Positions 1 through 10,933 of a DNA stretch of 38,899 bases are shown here, piece by piece. A program made the translations under genes and the position numbers. Each line of letters begins with the position of its first letter. Position 1 is the stretch's first letter. Source of the stretch: Pseudomonas sp. TH10 (GTDB taxonomy: Bacteria; Pseudomonadota; Gammaproteobacteria; Pseudomonadales; Pseudomonadaceae); the NCBI RefSeq assembly GCF_016651255.1, contig NZ_JAEKEG010000097.1:1-38899 (forward strand), in the 5' to 3' direction. Under the pieces are notes generated by a model that was not told the origin of the DNA, made no database searches, and saw only the letters and a program-made list of their open reading frames with translations.

Positions 1-13
1 GACGAACCCCATC

Positions 14-2208
<2,195 letters not shown>

Positions 2209-2251
2209 GTTTTCTGACCCCAAGATTCAACATTTGCAACTGGAGTGCTAA

Positions 2252-2590
2252 ATGAGCTTTTTTATCTCTAACGCCATGGCTGACGCGGCTGCACCGGCTG
2301 CTGCCGGCCCAATGGGCGGCGGCTTCGAGTGGATTTTCCTGGTCGGCTTCCTGGTCATCTTCTACCTGATGATCTGGCGTCCACAGGCCAAGCGCGCCAA
2401 AGAGCAGAAGAACCTGCTGAGCAGCCTTGCGAAGGGCGACGAAGTGGTCACCACCGGCGGCATCGCCGGCAAGATCACCAAAGTGGCCGATGACTTCGTG
2501 GTTCTGGAAGTTTCCGACACCGTGGAAATGAAGTTCCAGAAAGGCGCCATCGCTGCCACGCTGCCAAAAGGCACGCTGAAAGCGATCTAA
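2252..2590 (+). CDS. yajC: Preprotein translocase accessory subunit YajC
   Basis: Small single-span inner-membrane protein that associates with SecDF and SecYEG. It has 112 residues with one hydrophobic segment at about 28-47 (WIFLVGFLVIFYLMIW), then a basic stretch RPQAKRAKEQ and the typical cytoplasmic domain with GDEVVTTGGIAGKI. A GGAG motif lies about nine bases before the ATG. The N-terminal part is Ala/Gly rich (ADAAAPAAAGPMGGG). It is followed 64 bases later by secD, the conserved yajC-secD-secF order. The downstream gap holds a short GC-rich inverted repeat (GGGGCGCGC...GCGCCCC, about 2616-2635) without a T-tract, so read-through into secD is expected. Confidence 0.96.
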   Translation: MSFFISNAMADAAAPAAAGPMGGGFEWIFLVGFLVIFYLMIWRPQAKRAKEQKNLLSSLAKGDEVVTTGGIAGKITKVADDFVVLEVSDTVEMKFQKGAIAATLPKGTLKAI

Positions 2591-2654
2591 GAGCAACAAC
2601 TTCTACTCAATCGACGGGGCGCGCAAGGCGCCCCGCGTCATAACGGGCGGCGTG

Positions 2655-4523
2655 ATGCTGAACAAATATCCTCTGTGGAAATACATTCTGATCCTGGCGG
2701 TGCTGGCGATCGGTCTGATTTATTCCGCTCCGAATCTATACCCCGATGACCCGGCTATCCAGATCAGCGGCGCCAGCACGGCACTGCAGGTCAATCAAGC
2801 CGATCTTGATCGCGTAAGTACCGCGCTCAAAGAGTCCGGGATCAACGTCAAGGCAGCCACGCTGGCGGCAAACGGCAAGGGCGGCCTGATCCGTCTGAGC
2901 AAGGCAGAAGATCAACTGCCAGCCAAGGACGTTGTGCGCAAGGCATTGGGTGATGACTACGTCGTCGCGCTGAACCTGGCACAGACCACCCCGCAATGGC
3001 TGCGCAATCTTGGCGCGCACCCGATGAAGCTGGGTCTGGACTTGTCCGGTGGTGTGCACTTCCTGCTGGAAGTGGACATGGACAAAGCCCTCGATGCACG
3101 CCTGAAAGTCTACGAAGGCGACGTCAAGAGCCTGCTGCGCAAAGAGAAGCTGCGCTATCGCAGCCTGCCGCAACTGGGCGGTGCCATTCAGCTGGGCTTC
3201 AGTGATGAAGATTCCCGCGAGCAGGCCCGTGCGCTGATCCGCAAGAACTTCAATGATTTCGACATTGTTCCGGCCGACCTCAACGGTCAACCGGTGCTGC
3301 GTCTGGCGATGACCCCGGCCAAGCTGGCGGAAATCCGTGAATACTCCATCAAGCAGAACTTGACCACGGTACGTAACCGCGTCAACGAGCTGGGTGTTGC
3401 CGAACCGATCGTTCAGCGTCAAGGTGCCAACCGCATCGTGGTTGAGCTGCCGGGCGTGCAGGACACTGCCGAAGCCAAGCGTATTCTCGGCAAGACGGCC
3501 AACCTTGAGTTCCGTCTGGCTGCAGAGCCAGGTGCTTCGAAAGCCACTTCCGAAACCTTCGAGTTCCGTGAAGGCAAGCGTCCACCAGCTCAGATCGAGC
3601 GTAGCCTGATCATCACCGGTGACCAGGTGACTGACGCCAAGGCTGGTTTCGGCGAGCAAGGCACGCCAGAAGTGAACATCCGCCTGGATGGCCACGGTGG
3701 CGAGCTGATGAGCCGTGCAACCCGTAACAACGTCGGTCGCAGCATGGCGGTGATCTTCATCGAGCAGCGTCCGGTGACCACTTACGTCAAGCAAGTGGTT
3801 GATGGCGTCGAGAAGGACGTTGCAGTTCAAACGTTCAAAGAAGAGAAGAAGATCATCAGCCTGGCGACCATTCAGTCGCCGCTGGGTGCTCAGTTCCGTA
3901 TCACTGGCCTGAACGGTCAGGGCGAATCGTCCGAGCTGGCGCTGCTGTTGCGTGCCGGTGGTCTGGCGGCACCGATGTACTTCGCTGAAGAGCGCACAAT
4001 CGGCCCGAGCCTGGGTGCTGACAACATCACCAAAGGTATCGATGCGTCGCTGTGGGGCATGCTGTTTGTCTCCCTGTTCATTATCGCCATCTACCGCTTC
4101 TTCGGCATCATCGCCACCGTCGCTCTGGCAGTGAACATGGTGTTGCTGCTGGCGCTGATGTCGCTGCTGGGTGCTACGCTGACCCTGCCGGGTATCGCCG
4201 GTATCGTATTGACCATGGGTATGGCGGTCGACGCCAACGTGCTGATCTTCTCGCGGATCCGTGAAGAAATCGCCGCCGGCATGACCGTGCAGCGTGCAAT
4301 CAACGAAGGCTTCGGCCGGGCATTCACCGCGATTCTCGACGCCAACCTGACCACATTGTTGGTCGGCGGCATTCTCTTTGCCATGGGCACCGGCCCGGTC
4401 AAAGGTTTCGCAGTGACCATGTCCCTCGGGATCTTTACCTCGATGTTCACGGCCATCATGGTGACCCGCGCAATGGTCAACCTGATCTTTGGCGGACGTG
4501 ACTTCAAGAAGTTGTGGATTTAA
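2655..4523 (+). CDS. secD: Protein translocase subunit SecD
   Basis: RND-superfamily subunit that, with SecF, uses the proton motive force to pull exported proteins out of SecYEG on the periplasmic side. The protein has 622 residues. It starts MLNKYPLWKY, has an N-terminal span at about 10-27, the conserved LGLDLSGGVHFLLEVD block after the first periplasmic stretch, a large periplasmic P1 domain, and five C-terminal spans including the GMAVDANVLIFSRIREE motif. An in-frame GTG directly precedes the ATG at 2652; the ATG matches known SecD N-termini. It is nine bases upstream of secF and certainly cotranscribed. Confidence 0.97.
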   Translation: MLNKYPLWKYILILAVLAIGLIYSAPNLYPDDPAIQISGASTALQVNQADLDRVSTALKESGINVKAATLAANGKGGLIRLSKAEDQLPAKDVVRKALGDDYVVALNLAQTTPQWLRNLGAHPMKLGLDLSGGVHFLLEVDMDKALDARLKVYEGDVKSLLRKEKLRYRSLPQLGGAIQLGFSDEDSREQARALIRKNFNDFDIVPADLNGQPVLRLAMTPAKLAEIREYSIKQNLTTVRNRVNELGVAEPIVQRQGANRIVVELPGVQDTAEAKRILGKTANLEFRLAAEPGASKATSETFEFREGKRPPAQIERSLIITGDQVTDAKAGFGEQGTPEVNIRLDGHGGELMSRATRNNVGRSMAVIFIEQRPVTTYVKQVVDGVEKDVAVQTFKEEKKIISLATIQSPLGAQFRITGLNGQGESSELALLLRAGGLAAPMYFAEERTIGPSLGADNITKGIDASLWGMLFVSLFIIAIYRFFGIIATVALAVNMVLLLALMSLLGATLTLPGIAGIVLTMGMAVDANVLIFSRIREEIAAGMTVQRAINEGFGRAFTAILDANLTTLLVGGILFAMGTGPVKGFAVTMSLGIFTSMFTAIMVTRAMVNLIFGGRDFKKLWI

Positions 4524-4532
4524 GGGGCTGCC

Positions 4533-5447
4533 ATGTTACGTACAATCAACTTCATGGGCGTTCGCAACTTCGCGTTCGGCGTCACAGTGTTTCTTACGGT
4601 GCTGGCTATTTTCAGCGTCTTCCACAAGGGCATGAACTGGGGTCTGGACTTCACCGGCGGTACGCTCATCGAGCTGACCTACGAGCGTCCGGCCGACGTC
4701 ACCAAGGTGCGCGAGCAGTTGGTGAGTTCGGGTTATCACGAAGCGATCGTGCAGAGCTTCGGTGCGACTACGGACCTGCTGGTGCGGATGCCGGGTGAAG
4801 ACCCGCAGTTGGGTCATCAGGTGGCGGAAGCGCTGCTGAAAGTCGGTGGCGACAACCCGGCGACGGTCAAGCGAGTCGAGTTCGTCGGCCCACAGGTCGG
4901 TGAAGAGCTGCGCGACCAGGGCGGCCTCGGCATGCTGCTGGCGCTCGGCGGCATCCTGATCTACCTGGCTTTCCGCTTTCAGTGGAAATTCGCGGTCGGC
5001 GCCATCGTTTCGCTGATCCACGACGTGATCGTGACCATCGGTATCCTGTCGTTCTTCCAGATCACCTTCGACCTGACGGTGTTGGCGGCGGTGCTGGCGA
5101 TCATCGGTTACTCGCTGAACGACACCATTGTGGTATTCGACCGGGTTCGAGAGAACTTCCGGGTGCTGCGCAAGGCGACGCTGATCGAGAACATCAACAT
5201 CTCGACCACCCAGACCCTGTTGCGGACCATGGCTACTTCGATCTCCACGTTGCTGGCGATTGCGGCGCTGTTGTTCTTCGGTGGTGACAACCTGTGGGGC
5301 TTCTCCATTGCGCTGTTTATCGGTGTTCTGGCGGGTACCTACTCGTCGATCTACATCGCTAACGTGGTGCTGATCTGGCTGAACCTGAGCAGCGAAGACC
5401 TGATTCCACCGGCGAACACCGAGAAGGAAGTCGACGACCGTCCATAA
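4533..5447 (+). CDS. secF: Protein translocase subunit SecF
   Basis: Partner of SecD in proton-driven late steps of protein export. It has 304 residues, the usual length. The first span is followed by the GMNWGLDFTGGTLIEL block that all SecF proteins share, then a small periplasmic domain, and five more spans. The GYSLNDTIVVFDRVREN motif is present, with the Asp/Arg pair of the proton pathway. Last gene of the yajC-secDF unit: a strong intrinsic terminator starts 33 bases after its stop. Confidence 0.97.
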   Translation: MLRTINFMGVRNFAFGVTVFLTVLAIFSVFHKGMNWGLDFTGGTLIELTYERPADVTKVREQLVSSGYHEAIVQSFGATTDLLVRMPGEDPQLGHQVAEALLKVGGDNPATVKRVEFVGPQVGEELRDQGGLGMLLALGGILIYLAFRFQWKFAVGAIVSLIHDVIVTIGILSFFQITFDLTVLAAVLAIIGYSLNDTIVVFDRVRENFRVLRKATLIENINISTTQTLLRTMATSISTLLAIAALLFFGGDNLWGFSIALFIGVLAGTYSSIYIANVVLIWLNLSSEDLIPPANTEKEVDDRP

Positions 5448-5480
5448 CGGCCATCGCTTTTCCAGCTGTCTGCCAAAAAA

Positions 5481-5508
5481 GGCGCGAGTTGAACTCGCGC
5501 CTTTTTTT
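5481..5508 (+). terminator. Rho-independent terminator after secF
   Basis: Stem GGCGCGAG (5481-5488) and CTCGCGCC (5494-5501) with loop TTGAA, followed by seven T residues (5502-5508). A run of A residues before the stem makes it partly active in the other direction too. It separates the sec unit from the glycine-zipper gene. Confidence 0.92.
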
Positions 5509-5568
5509 ATGCTCCAAGGCTGGGAGAAGCGCGGGCGATGTCCCGCATGTGATGGTCAGGAGGTTCAT

Positions 5569-6117
5569 GTGAACAAGTCGTTGCTGGTTGGTGCGGTATT
5601 GGGTGCTGTCGGTGTGACTGCCGGGGGTGCTGTTGCCACCTACAGCCTGGTAAAAAGCGGCCCTGAGTATGCGCAAGTGCTGGCCGTTGAGCCGGTCAAA
5701 ACACAGATCAAGACTCCACGTGAAGTGTGCAAGGACGTCGCCGTGACTCGCCAGGCGCCGGTCAAGGATCAACACCAGATCCTCGGTACGGTAATCGGTG
5801 CGGTCGGCGGTGGTTTGCTCGGTAACCAGATCGGCGGCGGCACCGGCAAGAAGATTGCCACGGTCGCTGGTGCGGTCGGTGGCGGTTATGCCGGTAACAA
5901 GGTGCAGGAAGGCATGCAAAACCGTGATACCTACACCACGACCCAGACTCGCTGTAACACGGTGAATGACATCAGCGACAAGGTCGTGGGCTATGACGTC
6001 CGTTATTCGCTGGATGGCAAGGAAGGCAAGGTGCGGATGGATCGCGATCCAGGCAACCAGATTCCGGTCGATAAGGAAGGCAAGCTGGTGCTGTCACAGA
6101 ACGAGCCGGCTCAGTAA
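5569..6117 (+). CDS. Glycine zipper 2TM domain envelope protein
   Basis: Protein of 182 residues belonging to the glycine-zipper 2TM (Rick_17kDa_Anti/YMGG-like) group of envelope proteins; the function in Pseudomonas is not known to me. An N-terminal hydrophobic, Gly/Ala-rich anchor (5-27) is followed by the glycine-zipper pair at about 71-113 (IGAVGGGLLGNQIGGGTGKK, then GAVGGGYAGN) and a hydrophilic C-terminal domain with VGYDVRYSLDG. I chose the GTG at 5569 because a perfect AGGAGG (5558-5563) lies five bases before it. The upstream in-frame ATG at 5509 sits in the secF terminator T-tract and has no binding site. It stands alone between two terminators, so it needs its own promoter within a short space. 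Confidence 0.88.
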   Translation: MNKSLLVGAVLGAVGVTAGGAVATYSLVKSGPEYAQVLAVEPVKTQIKTPREVCKDVAVTRQAPVKDQHQILGTVIGAVGGGLLGNQIGGGTGKKIATVAGAVGGGYAGNKVQEGMQNRDTYTTTQTRCNTVNDISDKVVGYDVRYSLDGKEGKVRMDRDPGNQIPVDKEGKLVLSQNEPAQ

Positions 6118-6140
6118 GTCGCCCGGCTGCAGATTGAAAA

Positions 6141-6167
6141 AAGCACTCGATTGGAGTGCTTTTTTTG
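6141..6167 (+). terminator. Rho-independent terminator after the glycine-zipper gene
   Basis: Stem AAGCACTC (6141-6148) and GAGTGCTT (6154-6161) with loop GATTG, followed by a T-tract ending about 6166. It lies 23 bases after the stop codon. Confidence 0.9.
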
Positions 6168-6199
6168 TGCCTCGAATATGCGGATGCCACCAATGCGCT

Positions 6200-6297
6200 G
6201 TAGGAGCGAGCCTGGTCGCGAATAACTACCAGTAACCGCGTTCATTCTGGAAGCCCGCGCTACCGTTGACGGCCATCGCGAGCGAGCTCGCTCCTAT
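6200..6297. repeat. REP doublet (inverted pair), GTAGGAGCGAGC class
   Basis: The arms at 6200-6221 (GTAGGAGCGAGCCTGGTCGCGA) and 6276-6297 (reverse-complement class, TCGCGAGCGAGCTCGCTCCT) face each other across a spacer of about 54 bases. This is the arrangement of a REPIN, the non-autonomous REP doublet seen in the P. fluorescens group. The same class recurs at 31232-31330. It fills the space between two terminators at the converging ends of the glycine-zipper gene and suhB. Confidence 0.8.
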
Positions 6298-6335
6298 ATG
6301 GGGTGGTGGTAAGCGCGGAGTCGGATTTCAGGCAT

Positions 6336-6363
6336 AAAAAAGCACCCCGAAGGGTGCTTTTTT
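6336..6363 (-). terminator. Bidirectional terminator downstream of suhB
   Basis: Stem AGCACCC (6341-6347) and GGGTGCT (6352-6358) with A residues before and T residues after it on the plus strand, so it can act on both strands. On the minus strand it lies just after the suhB stop at 6379. Confidence 0.85.
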
Positions 6364-6378
6364 CGTTTCGCGGGAAGC

Positions 6379-7197
6379 TTAGCGCTTCAGCGAAGCCGGC
6401 AGGTGCGGCTGGATCGCCGTCAGTACTGCCTTGAAGCATTTGGTGTTGCCGGCAACGATGTGGCCTTTTTCAAGGAAGTCGTGACCGCCGGTGAAGTCGC
6501 TCACCAGGCCGCCGGCTTCTTGAATCAGCAGGGCGCCTGCAGCCATGTCCCACTCGGACAGGCCCGACTCCCAAAATGCATCGAAACGACCGGCTGCCAC
6601 GTAAGCCAGGTCCAGGCTCGCCGAGCCCGCGCGGCGGATGCCGGCAGTCTGGCCAACCAGGGCGCGGAACATGCCCAGGTAGTTTTCCAGGTTGTCCATC
6701 TGGTCGTCACGGAACGGGAAGCCGGTGCCCAGCAGGGCGCCGTCCAGGCTGGTGCGGCCGCTGACGCGCAGGCGACGACCGTTCAGTTGGGCACCGCGAC
6801 CACGGCTGGCGGTGAATTCTTCCTGGCGAACCGGGTCCAGAACCACTGCGTGTTCCAAGCGACCGCGGTATTTGCAGGCGATGCTGACGGCGAAGTGAGG
6901 AATGCCGCGCAGGAAGTTGGTGGTGCCGTCCAGCGGATCGATGATCCACAGGTACTCTTCGCCTTCGATGCCGGTACCGGCGTGCAGGCCAGTCTCTTCA
7001 CCGCGGATCGAGTGGTTCGGGTAAGCCTTGCGCAGCGCGTCGATGATTTTCTGTTCAGCGGCGCGATCGACCTCGGATACATAGTCCTTGGCGTCTTTTT
7101 CGTCGACCTTGATGGTATCCAGGCGCTCGATGGAGCGGAAGATCAGTTCACTGGCGCTGCGGGCGGCGCGCAGCGCGATATTCAGCATGGGCTGCAT
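6379..7197 (-). CDS. suhB: Inositol-1-monophosphatase family protein SuhB
   Basis: Magnesium-dependent phosphatase of the inositol monophosphatase family. In E. coli SuhB also works in the rRNA antitermination complex; that role here is inference. The protein has 272 residues and begins MQPMLNIALRAARSA. Metal ligands are visible: GEE (Glu67), DPLDGTTNF (Asp87 and Asp90) and WDMAAG (Asp217). A Shine-Dalgarno AGGTGA precedes the ATG. It diverges from trmJ, as in enterobacteria where suhB and trmJ are neighbours of the isc operon. Confidence 0.96.
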   Translation of the reverse strand: MQPMLNIALRAARSASELIFRSIERLDTIKVDEKDAKDYVSEVDRAAEQKIIDALRKAYPNHSIRGEETGLHAGTGIEGEEYLWIIDPLDGTTNFLRGIPHFAVSIACKYRGRLEHAVVLDPVRQEEFTASRGRGAQLNGRRLRVSGRTSLDGALLGTGFPFRDDQMDNLENYLGMFRALVGQTAGIRRAGSASLDLAYVAAGRFDAFWESGLSEWDMAAGALLIQEAGGLVSDFTGGHDFLEKGHIVAGNTKCFKAVLTAIQPHLPASLKR

Positions 7198-7233
7198 GGA
7201 TGTGTCACCTAAGGTTGTTAAAGAAAGCCGCGC

Positions 7234-7261
7234 ATTCTATCAGAACTTTTCTTCAGGTGAA
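7234..7261 (-). promoter_or_regulatory. Candidate sigma-70 promoter of suhB
   Basis: Read on the minus strand: -35 TTCACC (7261-7256), 16-base spacer, -10 TAGAAT (7239-7234), about 36 bases upstream of the suhB ATG. Found by eye; the -35 matches consensus at four of six positions. Confidence 0.45.
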
Positions 7262-7342
7262 GGACGCTGTTCGCTTTCATAGCTTAACGGTAGGCTGTTC
7301 TGTAAGATTTGCACCCCTTTCCTGTGTCCGAGAGCGCCTCCC

Positions 7343-8113
7343 TTGCTGCAGAACATTCGTGTCGTCCTGGTCAATACCAGCCACCCCGGCAACATCGGCG
7401 GGGCTGCGCGTGCCATGAAGAACATGGGCCTGTCGCGGCTGGTGCTGGTTGAACCACGGTTGTTCCCGCACCACGAGGCCGATGCCCGGGCCTCCGGTGC
7501 GGGTGACATCCTTGAAAATGCACAAGTCGTCGCCACTCTGGAAGACGCCTTGGTCGGCTGCAATCTGGTGCTCGGCACCAGCGCCCGTGATCGTCGTATC
7601 CCTTGGCCGCTGCTGGATCCGCGCGAGTGCGGCACCAAAGTGGTCGAAGAGGCCGGGCAGGGCGCCGAAATCGCCCTGGTGTTCGGCCGTGAAGATTCCG
7701 GCCTGACCAATGACGAGCTGCAGCGATGTCACTTTCACGTGCACATCCCCTCCGATCCTGAGTTCAGCTCGCTGAATCTCGGGGCGGCGGTGCAGGTGTT
7801 GAGCTACGAAGTGCGCATGGCCTGGCTGGCCGCGCAAGGTCAGCCAAGCAAGATCGAGAAAGAAGAAGTGGCCTCGGTGAAAAGCGCCGAGCTGGCGACC
7901 ATGGATGAGCTGGAGCGATTCTATGAGCATCTGGAGCAGACGCTGGTCGCCATCGAATTCCTCGATCCGGAAAAACCACGGCACTTGATGGCGCGCCTGC
8001 GCCGGTTGTACGGACGCAGCTCGGTCAGCCGGGCGGAAATGAATATTTTGCGAGGCATCCTCACGGAAACCCAAAAAGCGGCCCGTGGTGAGCTTCTGAA
8101 GCGGAAGGACTGA
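7343..8113 (+). CDS. trmJ: tRNA (cytidine/uridine-2'-O-)-methyltransferase TrmJ
   Basis: SPOUT-fold methyltransferase that modifies the ribose of nucleotide 32 in tRNA anticodon loops. The protein has 256 residues. The N-terminal block RVVLVNTSHPGNIGGAARAM and the SAM-binding knot blocks ALVFGREDSGLTNDEL and SLNLGAAVQVLSYE are all present. The start is a TTG at 7343: no in-frame ATG or GTG lies near enough upstream, and the family N-terminus (LQNIRVVLVN) starts right there. There is no strong Shine-Dalgarno. A TAAGAT -10-like hexamer lies at 7303-7308. The stop nearly abuts cysE, so the two are probably cotranscribed. Confidence 0.95.
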   Translation: MLQNIRVVLVNTSHPGNIGGAARAMKNMGLSRLVLVEPRLFPHHEADARASGAGDILENAQVVATLEDALVGCNLVLGTSARDRRIPWPLLDPRECGTKVVEEAGQGAEIALVFGREDSGLTNDELQRCHFHVHIPSDPEFSSLNLGAAVQVLSYEVRMAWLAAQGQPSKIEKEEVASVKSAELATMDELERFYEHLEQTLVAIEFLDPEKPRHLMARLRRLYGRSSVSRAEMNILRGILTETQKAARGELLKRKD

Positions 8114-8116
8114 ATG

Positions 8117-8893
8117 ATGTTTGAGCGTTTGCGTGAAGATATCCAGAGCGTATTCCATCGAGACCCGGCGGCGCGTAACGCTTTTGAAGTCCTGACCTGC
8201 TACCCCGGCATGCATGCCATCTGGATTCATCGCTTGGCGGGCATGCTCTGGCGCAACGAACTGAAATGGCTGGCACGGTTGGTGTCGAACTTCGGTCGCT
8301 GGATGACCGGGATCGAGATTCATCCGGGCGCCAAGGTTGGTCGACGTTTCTTTATCGACCATGGCATGGGCATCGTTATCGGTGAAACCGCCGAGATCGG
8401 CGATGACGTGACTATCTATCAGGGCGTGACACTGGGTGGCACCAGCTGGAACAAGGGCAAGCGCCATCCAACGCTGGGTGACGGTGTTGTCGTGGGGGCG
8501 GGCGCCAAAGTGCTCGGCCCGTTCACCGTGGGTGCGGGTGCCAAGGTCGGCTCCAATGCCGTCGTGACCAAAGAAGTGCCGCCGGGCGCGACTGTTGTGG
8601 GTATTCCGGGGCGGATCATCGTCAAGTCCGATGAGGAGCAGGACGCCAAGCGCAAGGCTATGGCCGAGAAGATCGGTTTTGATGCCTACGGCGTCAGCGA
8701 GGACATGCCTGACCCTGTGGCGCGCGCCATCGGCCAGTTGCTCGACCACCTGCAAGCGGTGGACGGTCGGCTGGAGGGGATGTGTGGCGCGCTGAAGGAT
8801 CTGGGCAGTAATTACTGCGCCAAAGATCTGCCTCAGTTGCGTGAAGAGGATTTCGCCTGCGTGAAGGATAAGGATCAGAGTCAGGCCGGTTAA
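8117..8893 (+). CDS. cysE: Serine O-acetyltransferase CysE
   Basis: Acetylates serine with acetyl-CoA to give O-acetylserine, the first committed step of cysteine synthesis. The protein has 258 residues. It begins [21 protein letters not shown], followed by the left-handed hexapeptide-repeat domain ([20 protein letters not shown], then [20 protein letters not shown] and [15 protein letters not shown]) that holds the catalytic His and the CoA site. Two ATG codons are adjacent at 8114 and 8117. The AAGGA at 8105-8109 is seven bases from the second, so that is chosen. It sits between trmJ and iscR, next to the cysteine desulfurase operon that consumes its product. Confidence 0.96.
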   Translation: MFERLREDIQSVFHRDPAARNAFEVLTCYPGMHAIWIHRLAGMLWRNELKWLARLVSNFGRWMTGIEIHPGAKVGRRFFIDHGMGIVIGETAEIGDDVTIYQGVTLGGTSWNKGKRHPTLGDGVVVGAGAKVLGPFTVGAGAKVGSNAVVTKEVPPGATVVGIPGRIIVKSDEEQDAKRKAMAEKIGFDAYGVSEDMPDPVARAIGQLLDHLQAVDGRLEGMCGALKDLGSNYCAKDLPQLREEDFACVKDKDQSQAG

Positions 8894-8906
8894 ACCCGGC
8901 CGACTT

Positions 8907-9000
8907 CATCGCGAGCAGGCCCGCTCCCACAGGGTCTCGGATGATGCACAGATTGTGCGCTCACCGAAAACTCCTGTGGGAGCGGGCTTGCCCGCGATTG
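8907..9000. repeat. REP doublet, GTGGGAGCGGGCTTGCCCGCGAT class
   Basis: The arm at 8907-8933 (ATCGCGAGCAGGCCCGCTCCC, then ACAGGG) and the arm at 8971-9000 (CTCCTGTGGGAGCGGGCTTG, then CCCGCGAT) are inverted with respect to each other. This class recurs at 24111-24205 and 33111-33200. It lies between the end of cysE and the iscR promoter. I see no separate classical terminator after cysE, so the palindromes may mark the 3' end. Confidence 0.82.
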
Positions 9001-9094
9001 AACGTCGACTCGGTACCGCTGGCTGCATGCCGCCAGCCTTTGCTATGATGCGCGCGCTCTTTTGCGGGTAAACCCGACTAAAGCACTAGGTCTT

Positions 9095-9127
9095 ATAGTT
9101 GACTTAAATGCTCGGGAATTGCATACT
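9095..9127 (+). promoter_or_regulatory. iscR promoter with overlapping type 1 IscR operator
   Basis: A sigma-70 promoter TTGACT (9099-9104), 17-base spacer, CATACT (9122-9127) overlaps a 25-base site at 9095-9119. The site begins ATAGTTGACT and ends CTCGGGAAT, closely matching the type 1 IscR operator of the E. coli iscR promoter as I remember it. This predicts repression by [2Fe-2S]-IscR of its own operon. A weaker relative starting AAACCCGACT lies just upstream at about 9070-9094. Confidence 0.8.
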
Positions 9128-9159
9128 CCCGCCCATTCTGAACTCCGTGGTAACTGTCC

Positions 9160-9651
9160 ATGCGACTGACTACAAAAGGCCGATACGCCGTGACCGCCAT
9201 GCTTGACCTGGCGTTGCACGCGCAGCACGGGCCCGTGTCCCTGGCCGATATCTCCGAGCGCCAAGGCATTTCCCTGTCCTACCTCGAACAGCTTTTCGCC
9301 AAGCTGCGCCGCAGCAACCTGGTTTCCAGTGTTCGCGGTCCTGGTGGTGGCTACCAGTTGTCCCGCGACATGCAGGGCATCCAGGTCGCTCAGGTGATCG
9401 ATGCGGTGAACGAATCGGTCGATGCGACCAAGTGCCAGGGCCAGGGCGATTGCCATTCCGGCGACACCTGCCTGACCCATCATCTGTGGTGCGACTTGAG
9501 CCTGCAGATTCACGAATTTCTAAGCGGTATCAGCTTGGCTGATCTTGTGACTCGCCGTGAGGTGCAAGAAGTAGCCCAGCGTCAGGACCAGCGCCGTTGC
9601 AACAGCAAGGCGCCACGCCTGGACAAGATTGAAGCGTCCGCCGTCGAATGA
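9160..9651 (+). CDS. iscR: Fe-S cluster assembly transcriptional regulator IscR
   Basis: Rrf2-family repressor that senses iron-sulphur status and controls the isc operon. The protein has 163 residues: a winged helix-turn-helix ([19 protein letters not shown], then the recognition region [14 protein letters not shown]) and a cluster-binding segment. The four ligands known in E. coli are at the same positions: Cys92, Cys98, Cys104 and His107. It is the first gene of the isc operon, downstream of a matching operator. Confidence 0.97.
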   Translation: MRLTTKGRYAVTAMLDLALHAQHGPVSLADISERQGISLSYLEQLFAKLRRSNLVSSVRGPGGGYQLSRDMQGIQVAQVIDAVNESVDATKCQGQGDCHSGDTCLTHHLWCDLSLQIHEFLSGISLADLVTRREVQEVAQRQDQRRCNSKAPRLDKIEASAVE

Positions 9652-9698
9652 CAGCCGAAGAGCTAGCGGCACGCCAGCCCTGATTTAGGAGATAGTCC

Positions 9699-10913
9699 AT
9701 GAAATTGCCGATTTACCTTGATTACTCTGCAACCACACCGGTTGATCCGCGCGTTGCGCAAAAAATGAGTGAATGCCTGCTGGTCGACGGAAACTTCGGT
9801 AACCCGGCGTCCCGTTCCCACGTGTTCGGCTGGAAAGCTGAAGAGTCCGTCGAAAACGCCCGTCGTCAGGTGGCCGATCTGGTCAACGCCGATCCGCGTG
9901 AAATCGTCTGGACATCCGGCGCTACCGAGTCCGACAACCTGGCAATCAAGGGTGCGGCACATTTCTACGCCTCCAAGGGCAAGCACCTGATCACCTCCAA
10001 GATCGAGCACAAGGCTGTCCTCGACACCATGCGCCAACTGGAGCGTGAAGGTTTCGAGGTGACTTACCTCGATCCTCAGACCGACGGTCTGATCACCCCG
10101 GCGATGATTGAAGCTGCACTGCGCGAAGACACCATCCTGGTCTCCGTGATGCACGTGAACAACGAAATCGGCACCGTCAACGACATCGCCGCTATCGGTG
10201 AACTGCTCCGCTCCAAGGGCATTCTGTTCCACGTCGACGCCGCTCAGTCCACTGGCAAGGTCGAGATCGACCTGCAGAAGCTGAAAGTCGACATGATGTC
10301 GTTCTCTGCACACAAAACCTATGGCCCTAAAGGCATCGGCGCGCTGTACGTCAGCCGCAAGCCGCGTGTGCGCATCGAAGCGACCATGCACGGCGGCGGT
10401 CACGAGCGTGGCATGCGTTCCGGTACCCTGGCGACCCACCAGATCGTGGGCATGGGCGAAGCGTTCCGCGTAGCCAAAGAAGACATGGCTGCTGAAAACG
10501 TCCGTATCAAAGCGTTGAGCGACCGCTTCTACAAGCAGGTCGAGCACCTCGAAGAGCTGTACGTCAACGGCAGCCTGACCGCCCGCGTTCCGCACAACCT
10601 GAACCTGAGCTTCAACTACGTTGAAGGCGAGTCGCTGATCATGGCGCTCAAGGATCTGGCGGTATCGTCCGGTTCGGCATGCACCTCGGCGTCGCTGGAG
10701 CCTTCGTACGTACTGCGCGCCCTGGGCCGCAACGACGAACTGGCACACAGCTCGATCCGCTTCACCTTCGGCCGTTTCACCACCGAAGAAGAAATCGACT
10801 ACGCCGCGCAGAAAGTCTGCGAGGCCGTTACCAAGCTGCGCGCTCTGTCGCCGCTGTGGGACATGTACAAAGACGGTGTCGACATTTCGAAAATCGAGTG
10901 GGCGGCACACTGA
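9699..10913 (+). CDS. iscS: Cysteine desulfurase IscS
   Basis: PLP-dependent enzyme that takes sulphur from cysteine and passes it as a persulphide to IscU and other acceptors. The protein has 404 residues, identical in length to E. coli IscS. PLP Lys206 lies in [12 protein letters not shown] and the catalytic Cys328 in the mobile loop [14 protein letters not shown]. An AGGAGA Shine-Dalgarno precedes the ATG. It is 47 bases after iscR and 83 bases before iscU; the latter gap holds a hairpin. Confidence 0.98.
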   Translation: MKLPIYLDYSATTPVDPRVAQKMSECLLVDGNFGNPASRSHVFGWKAEESVENARRQVADLVNADPREIVWTSGATESDNLAIKGAAHFYASKGKHLITSKIEHKAVLDTMRQLEREGFEVTYLDPQTDGLITPAMIEAALREDTILVSVMHVNNEIGTVNDIAAIGELLRSKGILFHVDAAQSTGKVEIDLQKLKVDMMSFSAHKTYGPKGIGALYVSRKPRVRIEATMHGGGHERGMRSGTLATHQIVGMGEAFRVAKEDMAAENVRIKALSDRFYKQVEHLEELYVNGSLTARVPHNLNLSFNYVEGESLIMALKDLAVSSGSACTSASLEPSYVLRALGRNDELAHSSIRFTFGRFTTEEEIDYAAQKVCEAVTKLRALSPLWDMYKDGVDISKIEWAAH

Positions 10914-10933
10914 TTTCAAGTCGCCGCGAACCG

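Noticed and set aside
5509..5568. Upstream ATG for the glycine-zipper gene
   Set aside because: It lies in the T-tract of the secF terminator and has no binding site, whereas the GTG at 5569 follows a perfect AGGAGG.
7277..8755. Open frame of 492 codons on the minus strand opposite trmJ and cysE
   Set aside because: It spans two certain plus-strand genes, shows no domain signature, and is His/Gln-rich as such shadows are.
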